Of a stretch of DNA of 33,152 nt, positions 6,657-15,103 are shown in pieces (positions within the stretch are counted from its first letter, which is position 1; the number at the start of each line of letters is the position of its first letter). Location: positions 1-33,152 of the forward strand of contig JAQBPE010000070.1 of the NCBI GenBank assembly GCA_028287685.1, read 5' to 3'. The notes under the pieces were generated by a model. The model ran no database searches. It was not told the DNA's origin and saw only the letters and a program-made list of their open reading frames with translations. The position numbers and the translations under genes were made by a program. This DNA comes from Cyanobacteria bacterium RYN_339. Lineage in GTDB: Bacteria > Cyanobacteriota > Sericytochromatia > S15B-MN24 > JAQBPE01.

Positions 6657-7688
6657 ATGCGGATTGGCTTGATCGCGCCGGTGGCCCTGCAGGTGCCGCC
6701 CACGGGCTACGGCGGGACGGAGCGCGTGGTGTCCGTCTTGGCGGACGGCCTGGTCGCTCGCGGCCATGAGGTGACGCTGTTCGCGAGCGGGGACTCCTGC
6801 ACGCGCGCGCGCCTCCACGCCCTCTATCCTCACGCGTTGACGCACCTGACGGAGAAGGCGGCCTACCAGCCGTACGAGACCGCCCACGTCGCCGAAGCCA
6901 TGCGGCTGGCGCGCCACTTCGACGTGCTGCACGACCACACCAAGGTCACGGGGGTCCTGGAGGCACGCTTCTGCCCTACGCCCGTGATCACCACCGTACA
7001 CAACGACTTCACGACGGAACGCCGGATGGTCTACGGGGCCTACCCGGGGCACCGCTATGTGGCGATCAGCCAGGCGCACGCGCGGCGCATGCCGGAGCTG
7101 AACTTCGTGGGCACCGTCTACAACGGGCTGGACCTGGGTGAGACCGTGTTCCGGGCGGAGAAGGACGACTACCTGTTGTTCCTCGGCCGGCTGGACGCCG
7201 CCAAGGGCGCCGGGATCGCCGCTCGCTTGGCAGCCGAGCTGGACCTGCCGCTGATCATGGCCGGCCGCAAGGAGCCCGGCTACTTCGATCGGGAGATCGC
7301 GCCTTACATGGACGGCAAGCGCCGGCGCTTCATCGGCGAGGTCTCCGGGCGGCCCAAGTGGGAGCTCTATGCCGGTGCGCGGGCGCTGATCTTCCCGATC
7401 CAGTGGGAGGAGCCGTTCGGGCTCGTGATGATCGAGGCGCTGGCCTGCGGGACGCCCGTTTTGGCGACGCGGCGCGGCTCCGTGCCGGAAATCTTGACGC
7501 CCGAGACGGGCGTGATCGTGCCGGATGGCGACTTCGCGGCGCTGGCGGCGGGGCTGGAGGGCGTGCTGCGGCTCGACCCGCGGGCCTGCCGCCGCCGGGT
7601 CGAGGAGCACTTCTCCGCGGCCCGGATGGTCGAAGCCTACGAGGCAGTCTACGCCCGGGAAGCCGCCGCGCCCGGCTTGGCGGCGTAG
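6657..7688 (+). CDS. Glycosyltransferase family 4 (GT-B fold)
   Basis: The 343-aa protein probably transfers a sugar from a nucleotide donor to an unknown acceptor. The N-terminal Rossmann half opens MRIGLIAPV with the glycine-rich PPTGYGGTERVV loop typical of GT4. FDVLHDHTK and ITTVHNDF follow. The C-terminal half starts about residue 170 (YLLFLGRLDAAKG) and carries the EX7E motif in EEPFGLVMIEALACGTPV. There is no membrane segment. The ATG at 6657 has GGGAGGG about 7 nt upstream. It is divergent from otsA and its last 40 nt overlap the end of mtnA. It is not a trehalose enzyme by sequence; a role in surface glycan or glycolipid synthesis is only inferred. Confidence 0.88.
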   Translation: MRIGLIAPVALQVPPTGYGGTERVVSVLADGLVARGHEVTLFASGDSCTRARLHALYPHALTHLTEKAAYQPYETAHVAEAMRLARHFDVLHDHTKVTGVLEARFCPTPVITTVHNDFTTERRMVYGAYPGHRYVAISQAHARRMPELNFVGTVYNGLDLGETVFRAEKDDYLLFLGRLDAAKGAGIAARLAAELDLPLIMAGRKEPGYFDREIAPYMDGKRRRFIGEVSGRPKWELYAGARALIFPIQWEEPFGLVMIEALACGTPVLATRRGSVPEILTPETGVIVPDGDFAALAAGLEGVLRLDPRACRRRVEEHFSAARMVEAYEAVYAREAAAPGLAA

Positions 7689-8731
7689 AGCGCGGCGATC
7701 GCCGGCCCGTAGGGCGGCCGCAAGATGCCGCGCTCCGTGATGATGCCCGCGATCAGCTCCGCCGGCGTGACGTCGAAGCTGGGGTTGGCGGCGCGCATCC
7801 CCAGGGGCGCCACCGGGCGGCCCTGGAAGTGCGTCACCTCTTCCGGCGGGCGCTCCTCGATCGGGATGAAGCTGCCGTCCGCGATGGCCGGGTCGATTGT
7901 CGAGACCGGCGCCGCGATGTAGAACGGGATGCCGTGCGCGGCAGCGAGCACCGCCACGGTGTAGGTGCCGATCTTGTTGGCCGTGTCGCCGTTGGCGGCG
8001 ATGCGGTCCGCGCCGGTCACGACCACCTGGACGCGGCCGCGGGCCATGAAGTGGCCGGCCATGTTGTCCGTGATCAGCGTGGCCGGGATGTTGGCCTGCT
8101 GCAGCTCCCAGGCCGTCAGGCGGGCACCTTGCAGGTAGGGGCGGGTCTCGTCGACCCACACATGGATGTTCTTGCCCGCCTCGTGCGCGGCGCGCAGCAC
8201 GCCCACGGCCGTGCCGTAGTCGACCGTGGCAAGCGCGCCGGCATTGCAGTGGGTCAGCACGTTCGCGCCGTCCGGGATGATCATCGCGCCCAACTGGCCA
8301 ATGGTACGGTTGGTGGCCACGTCTTCGGCGGCCATGTCTTCCGCCTCGCGGGTGACGGCCGCCATGAGGGCGTCGCCGTCGCCGGCCGTGCCGTCTGCGG
8401 CTCGCAGGACGCGCTCGATGGCCCAGAAGAGGTTCACGGCGGTGGGGCGCGTGGCGCGAAGCATCACGGCGGCCTCGCGCAAGGCGTCCAGCGCGGCCTC
8501 GCGCGGCAAGGCGCGGGCGTCCCGCGCGGCCAGGGCCAGGCCATAGGCGGCCGTGACGCCGATGGCGGGGGCGCCGCGCACGATCATGTCCTTGATGGCG
8601 CGGCCGACCGCGGCGGCGTCCGGGCAGGGGACCATCACGGCCTCGTGGGGGAGGCGGGTCTGGTCCACCAGGTCGAGGCGATCGCCATGCCAGCGCATGG
8701 TGGGGGTGGGGGCGGCGTCGTGCTGGGACAT
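7649..8731 (-). CDS. mtnA: S-methyl-5-thioribose-1-phosphate isomerase
   Basis: The enzyme converts methylthioribose-1-phosphate to methylthioribulose-1-phosphate in the methionine salvage pathway. The 360-aa protein shows IVRGAPAIGVTAAYG (50-64), the catalytic Cys162 in THCNAGALAT and the catalytic Asp242 in TGADRIAANGDTANKIGT. These correspond closely to Cys160/Asp240 of the Bacillus enzyme. The C-terminal region, with SFIPIEERP and NPSFDVTP, is complete. No other methionine-salvage gene is visible, so the pathway must be scattered or partial. The gene converges on and overlaps the glycosyltransferase gene by 40 nt. Relatives include eIF2B-like and ribose-1,5-bisphosphate isomerases, but the motifs fit MtnA. 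Confidence 0.93.
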   Translation of the reverse strand: MSQHDAAPTPTMRWHGDRLDLVDQTRLPHEAVMVPCPDAAAVGRAIKDMIVRGAPAIGVTAAYGLALAARDARALPREAALDALREAAVMLRATRPTAVNLFWAIERVLRAADGTAGDGDALMAAVTREAEDMAAEDVATNRTIGQLGAMIIPDGANVLTHCNAGALATVDYGTAVGVLRAAHEAGKNIHVWVDETRPYLQGARLTAWELQQANIPATLITDNMAGHFMARGRVQVVVTGADRIAANGDTANKIGTYTVAVLAAAHGIPFYIAAPVSTIDPAIADGSFIPIEERPPEEVTHFQGRPVAPLGMRAANPSFDVTPAELIAGIITERGILRPPYGPAIAALYAAKPGAAASRA

Positions 8732-8793
8732 CGGTGGCTACCTCGTCGGGACGTTGGGGTTGCATTCATCCTACCCGGGGTCACCGCGAGCGC

Positions 8794-8812
8794 CTTGGTC
8801 AAGCTGGCCAAG
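8794..8812. other. Imperfect inverted repeat upstream of mtnA
   Basis: Arms CTTGGTCA and TGGCCAAG with a 3-nt centre and one mismatch, in the 131-nt gap between the metallophosphoesterase gene and mtnA. It could be an operator; no clear promoter hexamers were found around it. Confidence 0.2.
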
Positions 8813-8862
8813 TGCTTTCGTACGAGGGGTATAGAAAGGGTCAGGTCCCCGGGCAGGTTGCT

Positions 8863-9684
8863 TTAACGTTGTGATACGGGCTCCAAGGTGATGTCGTAAG
8901 CCGTGGGCGGGCAAAACAGCCGCACCCGGATCAGACGCCCGGCGCCCAGACCCTGACTCACGTGCACCGCTGTCCGCTCGACATGGTGCAACCCGGCCGC
9001 GTGGCGAGTTGGTAGGTCGCACTGGGTACGCAACGCCCCGATGAAGGGCAGCCGGACTTGCCCGCCGTGGGTATGCCCAGCCAGCACAAGGTGGAACCCG
9101 CGCTGCGACAACGACGCCAGGTCGGTCGGCACATGGACGAGCCCGATCAAGACGTCGGCCTGCTTCACGCCCTGCATGGTCTTGTGCAAGTCGCCACGCC
9201 GCGTGAACGGGTCGTCGATGCCTGCGATGACGACCCGTTGGCCGTTGATTTCGAGCTGGACATGCTCGTTGATAAGCACGCGCCACCGGTCATCGGCCTC
9301 GTAGCGAGCTTTCATGGGGAGGACCTCCGTCCAGGTCGTGCGGTTGCGCGACGTGCCGCCCAGGAACTCCCACAGGTGGTCGCCCGTGCTCATTCGCCAG
9401 TGGTCATGGTTCCCCAGGACCGCGAAAGCGCCATAGCGCGGGGTGCGCGTCAGCAAGCCGGGCACCAAGGCTTCTGCCGCTTCCTCCTCCGCAATATCGC
9501 CCGTCAGGAAGACGAAGTCGTAGTCGGCGTCCGTGGTCTTGCGGATGAACGTCGCCTTGGCGCGGTCATGGGCGCACAGGTGCAAATCCGACAGGTGCAG
9601 CACGCGCAGCGGCGCGGCCAGCCCCTTGATGGGGATCGTCACCCGCCGCGTGCGGAAGCCCCAGCGATCGCCGAGCGTGATCAT
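8863..9684 (-). CDS. Metallophosphoesterase (calcineurin-like, YaeI/YkuE type)
   Basis: The 273-aa protein has the full set of binuclear metal motifs: DLH (33-35), GD (62-63), GNHDH (91-95), a His in LVHVPTD and GHTHGGQ near residue 210. The layout, with GHTHGGQVRLPF, matches the YaeI/YkuE branch, which includes membrane-associated phosphodiesterases acting on phospholipid or lipid A precursors. The substrate cannot be read from sequence. No transmembrane segment is evident, unlike many relatives. The ATG at 9684 lies 6 nt after a TATCAT box and lacks an SD, suggesting leaderless expression. The dab operon ends 31 nt upstream on the same strand, so read-through is also possible. A second family member lies at 28156-29061. 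Confidence 0.85.
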   Translation of the reverse strand: MITLGDRWGFRTRRVTIPIKGLAAPLRVLHLSDLHLCAHDRAKATFIRKTTDADYDFVFLTGDIAEEEAAEALVPGLLTRTPRYGAFAVLGNHDHWRMSTGDHLWEFLGGTSRNRTTWTEVLPMKARYEADDRWRVLINEHVQLEINGQRVVIAGIDDPFTRRGDLHKTMQGVKQADVLIGLVHVPTDLASLSQRGFHLVLAGHTHGGQVRLPFIGALRTQCDLPTRHAAGLHHVERTAVHVSQGLGAGRLIRVRLFCPPTAYDITLEPVSQR

Positions 9685-9690
9685 ACCTGG

Positions 9691-9696
9691 ATGATA
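9691..9696 (-). promoter_or_regulatory. -10 box (TATCAT) 6 nt before the metallophosphoesterase start
   Basis: GGGGTATCAT then six bases then ATG. The context closely resembles the GGGGTATAAT that precedes recG. There is no SD, consistent with leaderless transcription. Confidence 0.45.
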
Positions 9697-9715
9697 CCCC
9701 GCCGCGATCGGCGCC

Positions 9716-10060
9716 TTACCCCTTCCCCTGGGGACCTTCCCCGAAGTACTCGCGCCGGCTCACCGTGACGTCGCCCACGAACATCACGCCCGAGTGCCGA
9801 TCGAACAGGGGGCGGAGCCCGGCCAGAATGGGCGATACCTTCTCCTCTGGCACCACGGTCATGATCATCACCAGGCTCTCCTGGTCGGAGAACATGAAGT
9901 GGGCCTCGCGGACACCGTGGTGCCCCTTGCCCGAGATGTTCCCGATGATGGTGTAGCCCGTGGCATGCACCCGGTCGAAGAGCTCCGTGACGAAGGATTT
10001 GTGGTCGCCCGAAACCACAACCCGGATCTCCTTCATCGGATATAGCGTCAGCGTGTTCAT
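9716..10060 (-). CDS. PII-like signalling protein of the dab operon
   Basis: The 114-aa protein has the ferredoxin-like beta-alpha-beta layout of PII (KEIRVVVSGDHKSFV, helix, TIIGNISGKGHHGVRE ... ESLVMIMTVVPEEKVSPIL). The SGKGHHG segment corresponds to the PII GKG region. The T-loop is very short and lacks the usual uridylylated tyrosine region, so it is unlike GlnB/GlnK and closer to the carbon-related PII-like proteins (SbtB, CPII), which respond to adenine nucleotides and sometimes bicarbonate. The ATG overlaps the dabA stop as ATGA, indicating translational coupling. I infer that it tunes the DabAB complex to energy or carbon status. The assignment to PII-like is good; the ligand is unknown. 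Confidence 0.75.
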   Translation of the reverse strand: MNTLTLYPMKEIRVVVSGDHKSFVTELFDRVHATGYTIIGNISGKGHHGVREAHFMFSDQESLVMIMTVVPEEKVSPILAGLRPLFDRHSGVMFVGDVTVSRREYFGEGPQGKG

Positions 10061-13000
10061 GCGATGGGTTCCTTCTCCAAGCTCAACGGGGCGACCAGGG
10101 TCCAGCCCCCACCGGGGCCGTAACGGTAGAGGCGCGAGTCGTCCGGATCCCAGACGATCAGGTGCACCCACTCGTGGTGGTAGTACTGCTGCAAGAGCAA
10201 GTGGCGCGCGATCAGCGCCTCGAGGGTCCGGCGCGACGCGGCCACGATCACCACGAGGCGCATGGGCTCGTGGTAGGCATGTTCGCCGCTCGACACCGTC
10301 TGCCGGGCCAGCCCCATGCGGAGGTCGCTCCATGGGCCGGACATCACCCCGACGCGGCCCACGACGTTATGGTAGGCCTTGCTGCCGCTCCCATACACCT
10401 CGTGGTCCGTGCTGGAGAAGTAGTGCTCCATGTTGATCCACTGGGCCACCAGTTGCCCGGCCGTCAGGATCACCTCGAGCAAGCGGCCGGACGGGTCCTG
10501 GCGCGCGTCATATGAATGCAAGAAGACGCGACCGCCGAGGTCGATCCCCTTGGTGAGGGCCCGGGGGCCGATGACGAACGCCGCGTTCCCGGAGAGGCCC
10601 CATTCGGGCCGGACCTGGCTCCAGTCCGCACTTCGCGCCTTGACCTGCTCCGGCCGCCGGCGGGCGTCCGTCACGTCAGGCAACTTGGCCAGGCGCTCTT
10701 CGCTCGTTTGCCGCCCTGCCAGCGCCAGGTCGTCCTGGAGGCGCGCAACGTCCTTCCGGTGCGCGGGCGGCACGTCCTCCAGGTCATACAACCGGACGGC
10801 ATCCGTGGTGGTATCCAATTGCCCGGCCAGGAAGTGGCTGTCGGTTGGGATCACGATCCCGACTCGCGCGAGCCGTTCGCGGACCTTGAGGTTGTTGGCC
10901 ATCCGGGCGACCGTGCGGGCGTTGGGGCTCCCATGGTTGCCGCCACAGGCGCCGCAATCCAGCGCGGACTCGTAGGGGTTGTTCTCGGACGTGCTGCCGT
11001 GGGCGCAGATCAGCACCAACCGCGCGAAGTTCTGCGTCAGGCCCATGGTGCGCAAGACGTTCTCGAGCGTGGCCACCTGCTCGTCGATCGTGAAGCCCGT
11101 CCGCGTGAGCTTTTCCTTCCGGCGGGAGGTCGAGCGCGCTTCGATCTGGCCGTCGCGCCTCAAGCCGGCTACGAGGTCCTCGATGGCCACCGGATCGAGC
11201 GCCAGGTCCTCCGCGGCGCGGCCGAGCTCCGGCGACGGCGTGGCCTCGTTGCCCAAGGCATAGAGCCGGATGGCCTCCACGAACCGGGGATCGAGGTTGT
11301 AGCCGCGGTGCCCGAACCGTGCGCGCAAGGCCTTCCAGATCGTATCGCGCTGCTCCGCGGCGACCATCTGCTCCACGTCCGCGGGCGCGAGCTTGTCTAC
11401 CGTAAGGACGGTGGGGATCGTGGGCATCAGCATGCCCTTGACCCAGGCGGAGAGCCGCCGGTACGGTCCCGGGACAAGCGTCTTGCCCACCAAGGGCACG
11501 CCATAGAACCAACCGAGCGACTCGACCATGACGTAGGGCGTCACCACGTTGTCTTTCAGGTCGCCCAGGAGCGTGTGGCCCGCGTTCAGCCAGCCGGCCC
11601 GTGCGCGGTGCCTGGGCACGAGGTGCTCGTGGTAGCTCCTGGGGACCTCCCGGACCTCGTTGCGCGGCTGCATCACCGCCGGGACCTGGTCGATCCGACC
11701 TTCGGTCTCCCAAGGCCGGAACCGGATGGCCGCGCCGAAGAAGCCGGCGAAGGCGTACGTTTCGTGGTCGCCGATGGCCTCCAGGTGCCGCCGGAAGGGT
11801 TCGGTCCGCACGTCCAGGCAGTAGACGGACTGCGACAGCGGGCGGGTGGGCGGCACGGCGCTGACGCCAGTTTCGTCCGCGGCGCGGAGCGGCCGGTCGA
11901 GCTTCGCCAGCAAGGCTTCCTGGTAGCCGGCCTCGAAGGCCCGCAGCCACACCGCGTCACGGTCGGCTGGTGGGAAGTCGTCCACCCAGCGCAGCAGGGT
12001 GGCCAGGTCGCCCGGAGCGGCTTCCAGCAGCGCCGGGACGGTCAAGTCCAACGAGGACGCCAGGCCCAGCAACCGCTGGGCGGCGGCTTGGGGCGTTGCG
12101 AGGGCGGCATCGGCGGCGGGGTGGGCGCTCGCGTACCCTATCAGGGCCGCCAGGTTCCCTTCGATCGCGAGGTGCCGCCGGCAGGCCTTCGCCACCAACT
12201 CGCGCTCGTACCACAGCCGCATGGCGAGATATTTGACCAGGCTGGCCGGATAGGCCTGTTGCCACGGATAATCTCGGTGCTCGGCACGCCATTTGATGAA
12301 CCCACTCCAACCCGGCAGGGCCGCGAGTTCCAGCGCCAGATAGTCCTCCCAGGCCTCCTCGGGAACGCCCAGGCGCTCCAGGCTTTCGAGGAGCACGTCT
12401 TCCGGGTGATTGGACAGCGCGCGGATCTTCCGCCCGCCACCTGAGATGCCGCCCGGTCGCCATTCCCTGCCGGCCAGCGATCGCCACGTCAAGAAGAGCC
12501 CCTGCTCGCGTCCGGGCATCGGCCAGGTGGCGTGGCCTTCGTCCAGAAAGCCCCCGCACCACTTGACCAACTCGTTGTTCACGCAGGCCTGGATCTCGGT
12601 GCCGAGCCGACGGTCGCACCACGTGGCCAGCGTCATCGTCCGGGCCAAGGCCAGCCCTGCTTCCTCGGCTGTCGTCGGAGGGTGCTCTGGGGACGCGCCG
12701 GCGAACTGCCCGGCCAGACGATCCACGAGCGCCTTGGTCAGCGTTGGGTCATAAGGGGGGCGGCTAGCGCGGGCGTCTCCTTCCTCGCCGAGGCCATGCG
12801 TCATGCATCCTTTCAAAACCTCCAGGTGGCCGACCAGGCGCTCTCCAACGGCGACGGCTTGCTTGCCGGCCACGGCTTGCAAGGCGTGGTCCAGGTGCGC
12901 CGGCCCGATGCGGCCGGACCGGAGGTAGGCCCGGTAGGTCTCGGCGGGGAGGTAGCCGCGGCCACCGAACAGGCGCTCGCCTTGCCTCACGGCCACGTCG

Positions 13001-13143
13001 AACGGCCGGTCCTCGAAGCCATGAAGTGGGTTGTGGTGGACGAAGCTCCGCATCGGCCAGACGGGCGGCAAGACCTCGCTCGCCACGCGCACGATGCCAC
13101 GGAGCCCCATCCGCCGGGTTTCGAGCTCGACGGAGTCACTCAT
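10057..13143 (-). CDS. dabA: Inorganic carbon transporter subunit DabA (DUF2309)
   Basis: The 1028-aa cytoplasmic subunit is thought to work as a vectorial carbonic anhydrase, hydrating CO2 to bicarbonate in a reaction driven by ion flow through DabB. The proposed zinc and catalytic residues are all present with the spacing of the characterised protein: Cys442 and Asp444 in YCLDVRTEPFRRH, and His715 and Cys730 in ICAHGSTSENNP ... LDCGACGGNHG. The protein also opens with the family's SFVHHNPLHGFE and ends normally. The ATG overlaps the dabB stop (ATGA), and dabA in turn overlaps the PII-like gene, so the three are tightly coupled. No RuBisCO or carboxysome genes are in the window. The carbon may therefore feed carboxylases of central metabolism, which is inference. 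Confidence 0.93.
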   Translation of the reverse strand: MSDSVELETRRMGLRGIVRVASEVLPPVWPMRSFVHHNPLHGFEDRPFDVAVRQGERLFGGRGYLPAETYRAYLRSGRIGPAHLDHALQAVAGKQAVAVGERLVGHLEVLKGCMTHGLGEEGDARASRPPYDPTLTKALVDRLAGQFAGASPEHPPTTAEEAGLALARTMTLATWCDRRLGTEIQACVNNELVKWCGGFLDEGHATWPMPGREQGLFLTWRSLAGREWRPGGISGGGRKIRALSNHPEDVLLESLERLGVPEEAWEDYLALELAALPGWSGFIKWRAEHRDYPWQQAYPASLVKYLAMRLWYERELVAKACRRHLAIEGNLAALIGYASAHPAADAALATPQAAAQRLLGLASSLDLTVPALLEAAPGDLATLLRWVDDFPPADRDAVWLRAFEAGYQEALLAKLDRPLRAADETGVSAVPPTRPLSQSVYCLDVRTEPFRRHLEAIGDHETYAFAGFFGAAIRFRPWETEGRIDQVPAVMQPRNEVREVPRSYHEHLVPRHRARAGWLNAGHTLLGDLKDNVVTPYVMVESLGWFYGVPLVGKTLVPGPYRRLSAWVKGMLMPTIPTVLTVDKLAPADVEQMVAAEQRDTIWKALRARFGHRGYNLDPRFVEAIRLYALGNEATPSPELGRAAEDLALDPVAIEDLVAGLRRDGQIEARSTSRRKEKLTRTGFTIDEQVATLENVLRTMGLTQNFARLVLICAHGSTSENNPYESALDCGACGGNHGSPNARTVARMANNLKVRERLARVGIVIPTDSHFLAGQLDTTTDAVRLYDLEDVPPAHRKDVARLQDDLALAGRQTSEERLAKLPDVTDARRRPEQVKARSADWSQVRPEWGLSGNAAFVIGPRALTKGIDLGGRVFLHSYDARQDPSGRLLEVILTAGQLVAQWINMEHYFSSTDHEVYGSGSKAYHNVVGRVGVMSGPWSDLRMGLARQTVSSGEHAYHEPMRLVVIVAASRRTLEALIARHLLLQQYYHHEWVHLIVWDPDDSRLYRYGPGGGWTLVAPLSLEKEPIA

Positions 13144-15008
13144 TGGGGGAACATCGCGCCGTGCGTCACTTCAAAAAGCAACCACGAGATGGCAAACCAG
13201 CCCGCCGCGAGCACGACGGCGGCCAACGGCAGGTTCAGCGCCTGGATCTGAGTGACGCCACCCAGCGCCGCCACGAGCCCGAAAGGCATCACCCCAGCTG
13301 CCGCATGCGCGGCCAGCGAGAGCCCTGCGGCCGCTGGATGTGCGGCCCGGGGGACCCCCCGCTTCCGGCGCGGGCGCGCGAAGGTGCCGATCACCCGTTC
13401 GAGGTAGAGCTGGTTGGCCAGAAGCACATAGACCCAGTTCTTCAGCTCCTGGAGCCGGACCGGCAGCCGCAGGACCCGGCCCCGGGTGGAAGCATAGAGG
13501 ATGCCCCAACTCGTAACGACCGCTGCCGTGGTCAACACCACCAAAGACTCGAACAAGGGACCGGGCAGGGCCGCGGCCCGGAAGTAGGCGGCCGACTCGC
13601 CCGCGCCCGGGTAAAGGAACGCGTCGAACCGCGTGGCGGCGAACAAGTACGTGAAGACGACCGCCAGGAGGGTTGCCAGCATGGTGGCGCAGACCTTCCA
13701 GGAGGCAACGGCCTTCAGCCTGACGAGCGTAAGGATGGCTTGGCACGAGGTCATCCAGGAGAAGAAGAGGAAGATGATGGCCCCCTGAGATTCCAAGAGC
13801 GGAACGTGCAACACGCCGTGCGCAACGAGGAGCAAGGCCAGCGGCAGGACCAGGGTGGTGATGAAGCCGGTGAGCCAGGTCACGGGGCGAATCGCATCCT
13901 CGCCTTGGGACTCTTCCCCGGGTGGGAGCGTCGGTTCCTTGCGGGCCTTGTGGATGACATTGCCGCAAGCCAAGAACACGTAGGCCTTGAAGAGGCCGTG
14001 GGCGATCAGGTGGAAGACGGCCAGCGAGAAGGCGCCGAGGCCACATTCCATGACCATGTAGCCCATCTGGCCGATGGTGGAGAAGCCCAACGTCCGCTTG
14101 ATGTCGTTCTGGACCAACATCATCGACGCGCCCAGGATGGCGGTGGTCAAGCCCACGAAGAACGCGAGGTGCAGCGTGGCAGGACACTGACCGAACAAGG
14201 GCGCCAAGCGGTTGATCAGGAAGCCGCAGGCGTTGATGATGCCGGCATGAAGCAGGGCGTGGACGGGGGTCGGGGCGTAGAGCGAGCGCGGCAGCCAGAC
14301 GTGCATCGGGAACTGGGCCGACTTGCCCATGGCCCCCAAGAAGACCAGGAGCGCCACCGCGGTCGCGCCCGTCAGGTGCAGGCCGGGGAAGGGCGCAAAC
14401 GCGGTGTGGTCGTGGGCGGCCCGTTCGAACATGGTGCCGAACTCCGTGGTGCCATACAGGAACTGGGCAAGCAAGATGCCCGCCAGGAAGATCGCGTCCC
14501 CCACCCGCAACACCCGGAACGTCCGGACCGCGCCTTGGCAGGTGGCGGCGTGCTCGAGGTTGTGGGCCAGTTGGTAGAGCAGGTAGGACAAGAACTGCCA
14601 GCAAACGAACAGCATGATCAGGTTCGGGCTGGCCACCATGCCGAGCAACACGGCCGTCGTCAGCGCGACAAGCGCCATGAAGCGCCCGTAACCAGGCTCT
14701 TGGTACATATACCGGGTCGAGTACCGGAATATCAGGGTGCCCACCCCCGACACGAGCACCATCATGACGGCCGCCAGCCGATCCACCCGGTAGCCGACGG
14801 GGAAGGCAAGGCGGGAGATGGCCGCCGGGTCATAGAACCGGAACGCGATCGGCTCGCCCACGGCGACCTGGTAGAGGGCGGCCACCGCGCCCACGAAGGC
14901 ACCCCCCATGAGCCAGACGGCCCACCTGGCGCGACGGTATTGTTGGCTGGGGCTGCCGAACCAGACGGCAAGTGCAGCCAGAAGTGGCAGAACGAAGATG
15001 GCGATCAA
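13140..15008 (-). CDS. dabB: Inorganic carbon transporter subunit DabB (NuoL/antiporter-like)
   Basis: The 622-aa polytopic membrane protein is homologous to the proton-pumping subunits of complex I and Mrp antiporters, and provides the ion path that energises DabA. The antiporter core is clear: FPMHVWLPRSLYAPTPVHAL, LLHAGIINACGFLINRLAP and STIGQMGYMVMECGLGAF, followed by helices to the C-terminus. The start must be the TTG at 15008 or an even less usual codon. An in-frame TAA lies 51 nt upstream and no ATG or GTG occurs between; the first residues MIAIFVLPLL fit the family. The SD is weak. A good promoter lies about 50 nt upstream, in the 95-nt gap after recG. The gene is first in the dabB-dabA-PII operon. 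Confidence 0.92.
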   Translation of the reverse strand: MIAIFVLPLLAALAVWFGSPSQQYRRARWAVWLMGGAFVGAVAALYQVAVGEPIAFRFYDPAAISRLAFPVGYRVDRLAAVMMVLVSGVGTLIFRYSTRYMYQEPGYGRFMALVALTTAVLLGMVASPNLIMLFVCWQFLSYLLYQLAHNLEHAATCQGAVRTFRVLRVGDAIFLAGILLAQFLYGTTEFGTMFERAAHDHTAFAPFPGLHLTGATAVALLVFLGAMGKSAQFPMHVWLPRSLYAPTPVHALLHAGIINACGFLINRLAPLFGQCPATLHLAFFVGLTTAILGASMMLVQNDIKRTLGFSTIGQMGYMVMECGLGAFSLAVFHLIAHGLFKAYVFLACGNVIHKARKEPTLPPGEESQGEDAIRPVTWLTGFITTLVLPLALLLVAHGVLHVPLLESQGAIIFLFFSWMTSCQAILTLVRLKAVASWKVCATMLATLLAVVFTYLFAATRFDAFLYPGAGESAAYFRAAALPGPLFESLVVLTTAAVVTSWGILYASTRGRVLRLPVRLQELKNWVYVLLANQLYLERVIGTFARPRRKRGVPRAAHPAAAGLSLAAHAAAGVMPFGLVAALGGVTQIQALNLPLAAVVLAAGWFAISWLLFEVTHGAMFPQ

Positions 15009-15058
15009 GTTACGTCTCGAAGCTGCTTGGAGAGCCGGATGCTTCCGCGTGGCCGACC

Positions 15059-15087
15059 ATTATTACCCGAGGGTCGGCGATGGGCAA
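15059..15087 (-). promoter_or_regulatory. Promoter of the dab operon
   Basis: TTGCCC (15082-15087) and AATAAT (15059-15064, five of six consensus bases) are exactly 17 nt apart in the recG-dabB gap. The predicted leader to the TTG start is about 44-50 nt. No terminator separates recG from it, so some read-through from recG is possible. Confidence 0.6.
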
Positions 15088-15103
15088 TAGCCCGGAGCCA
15101 AGG

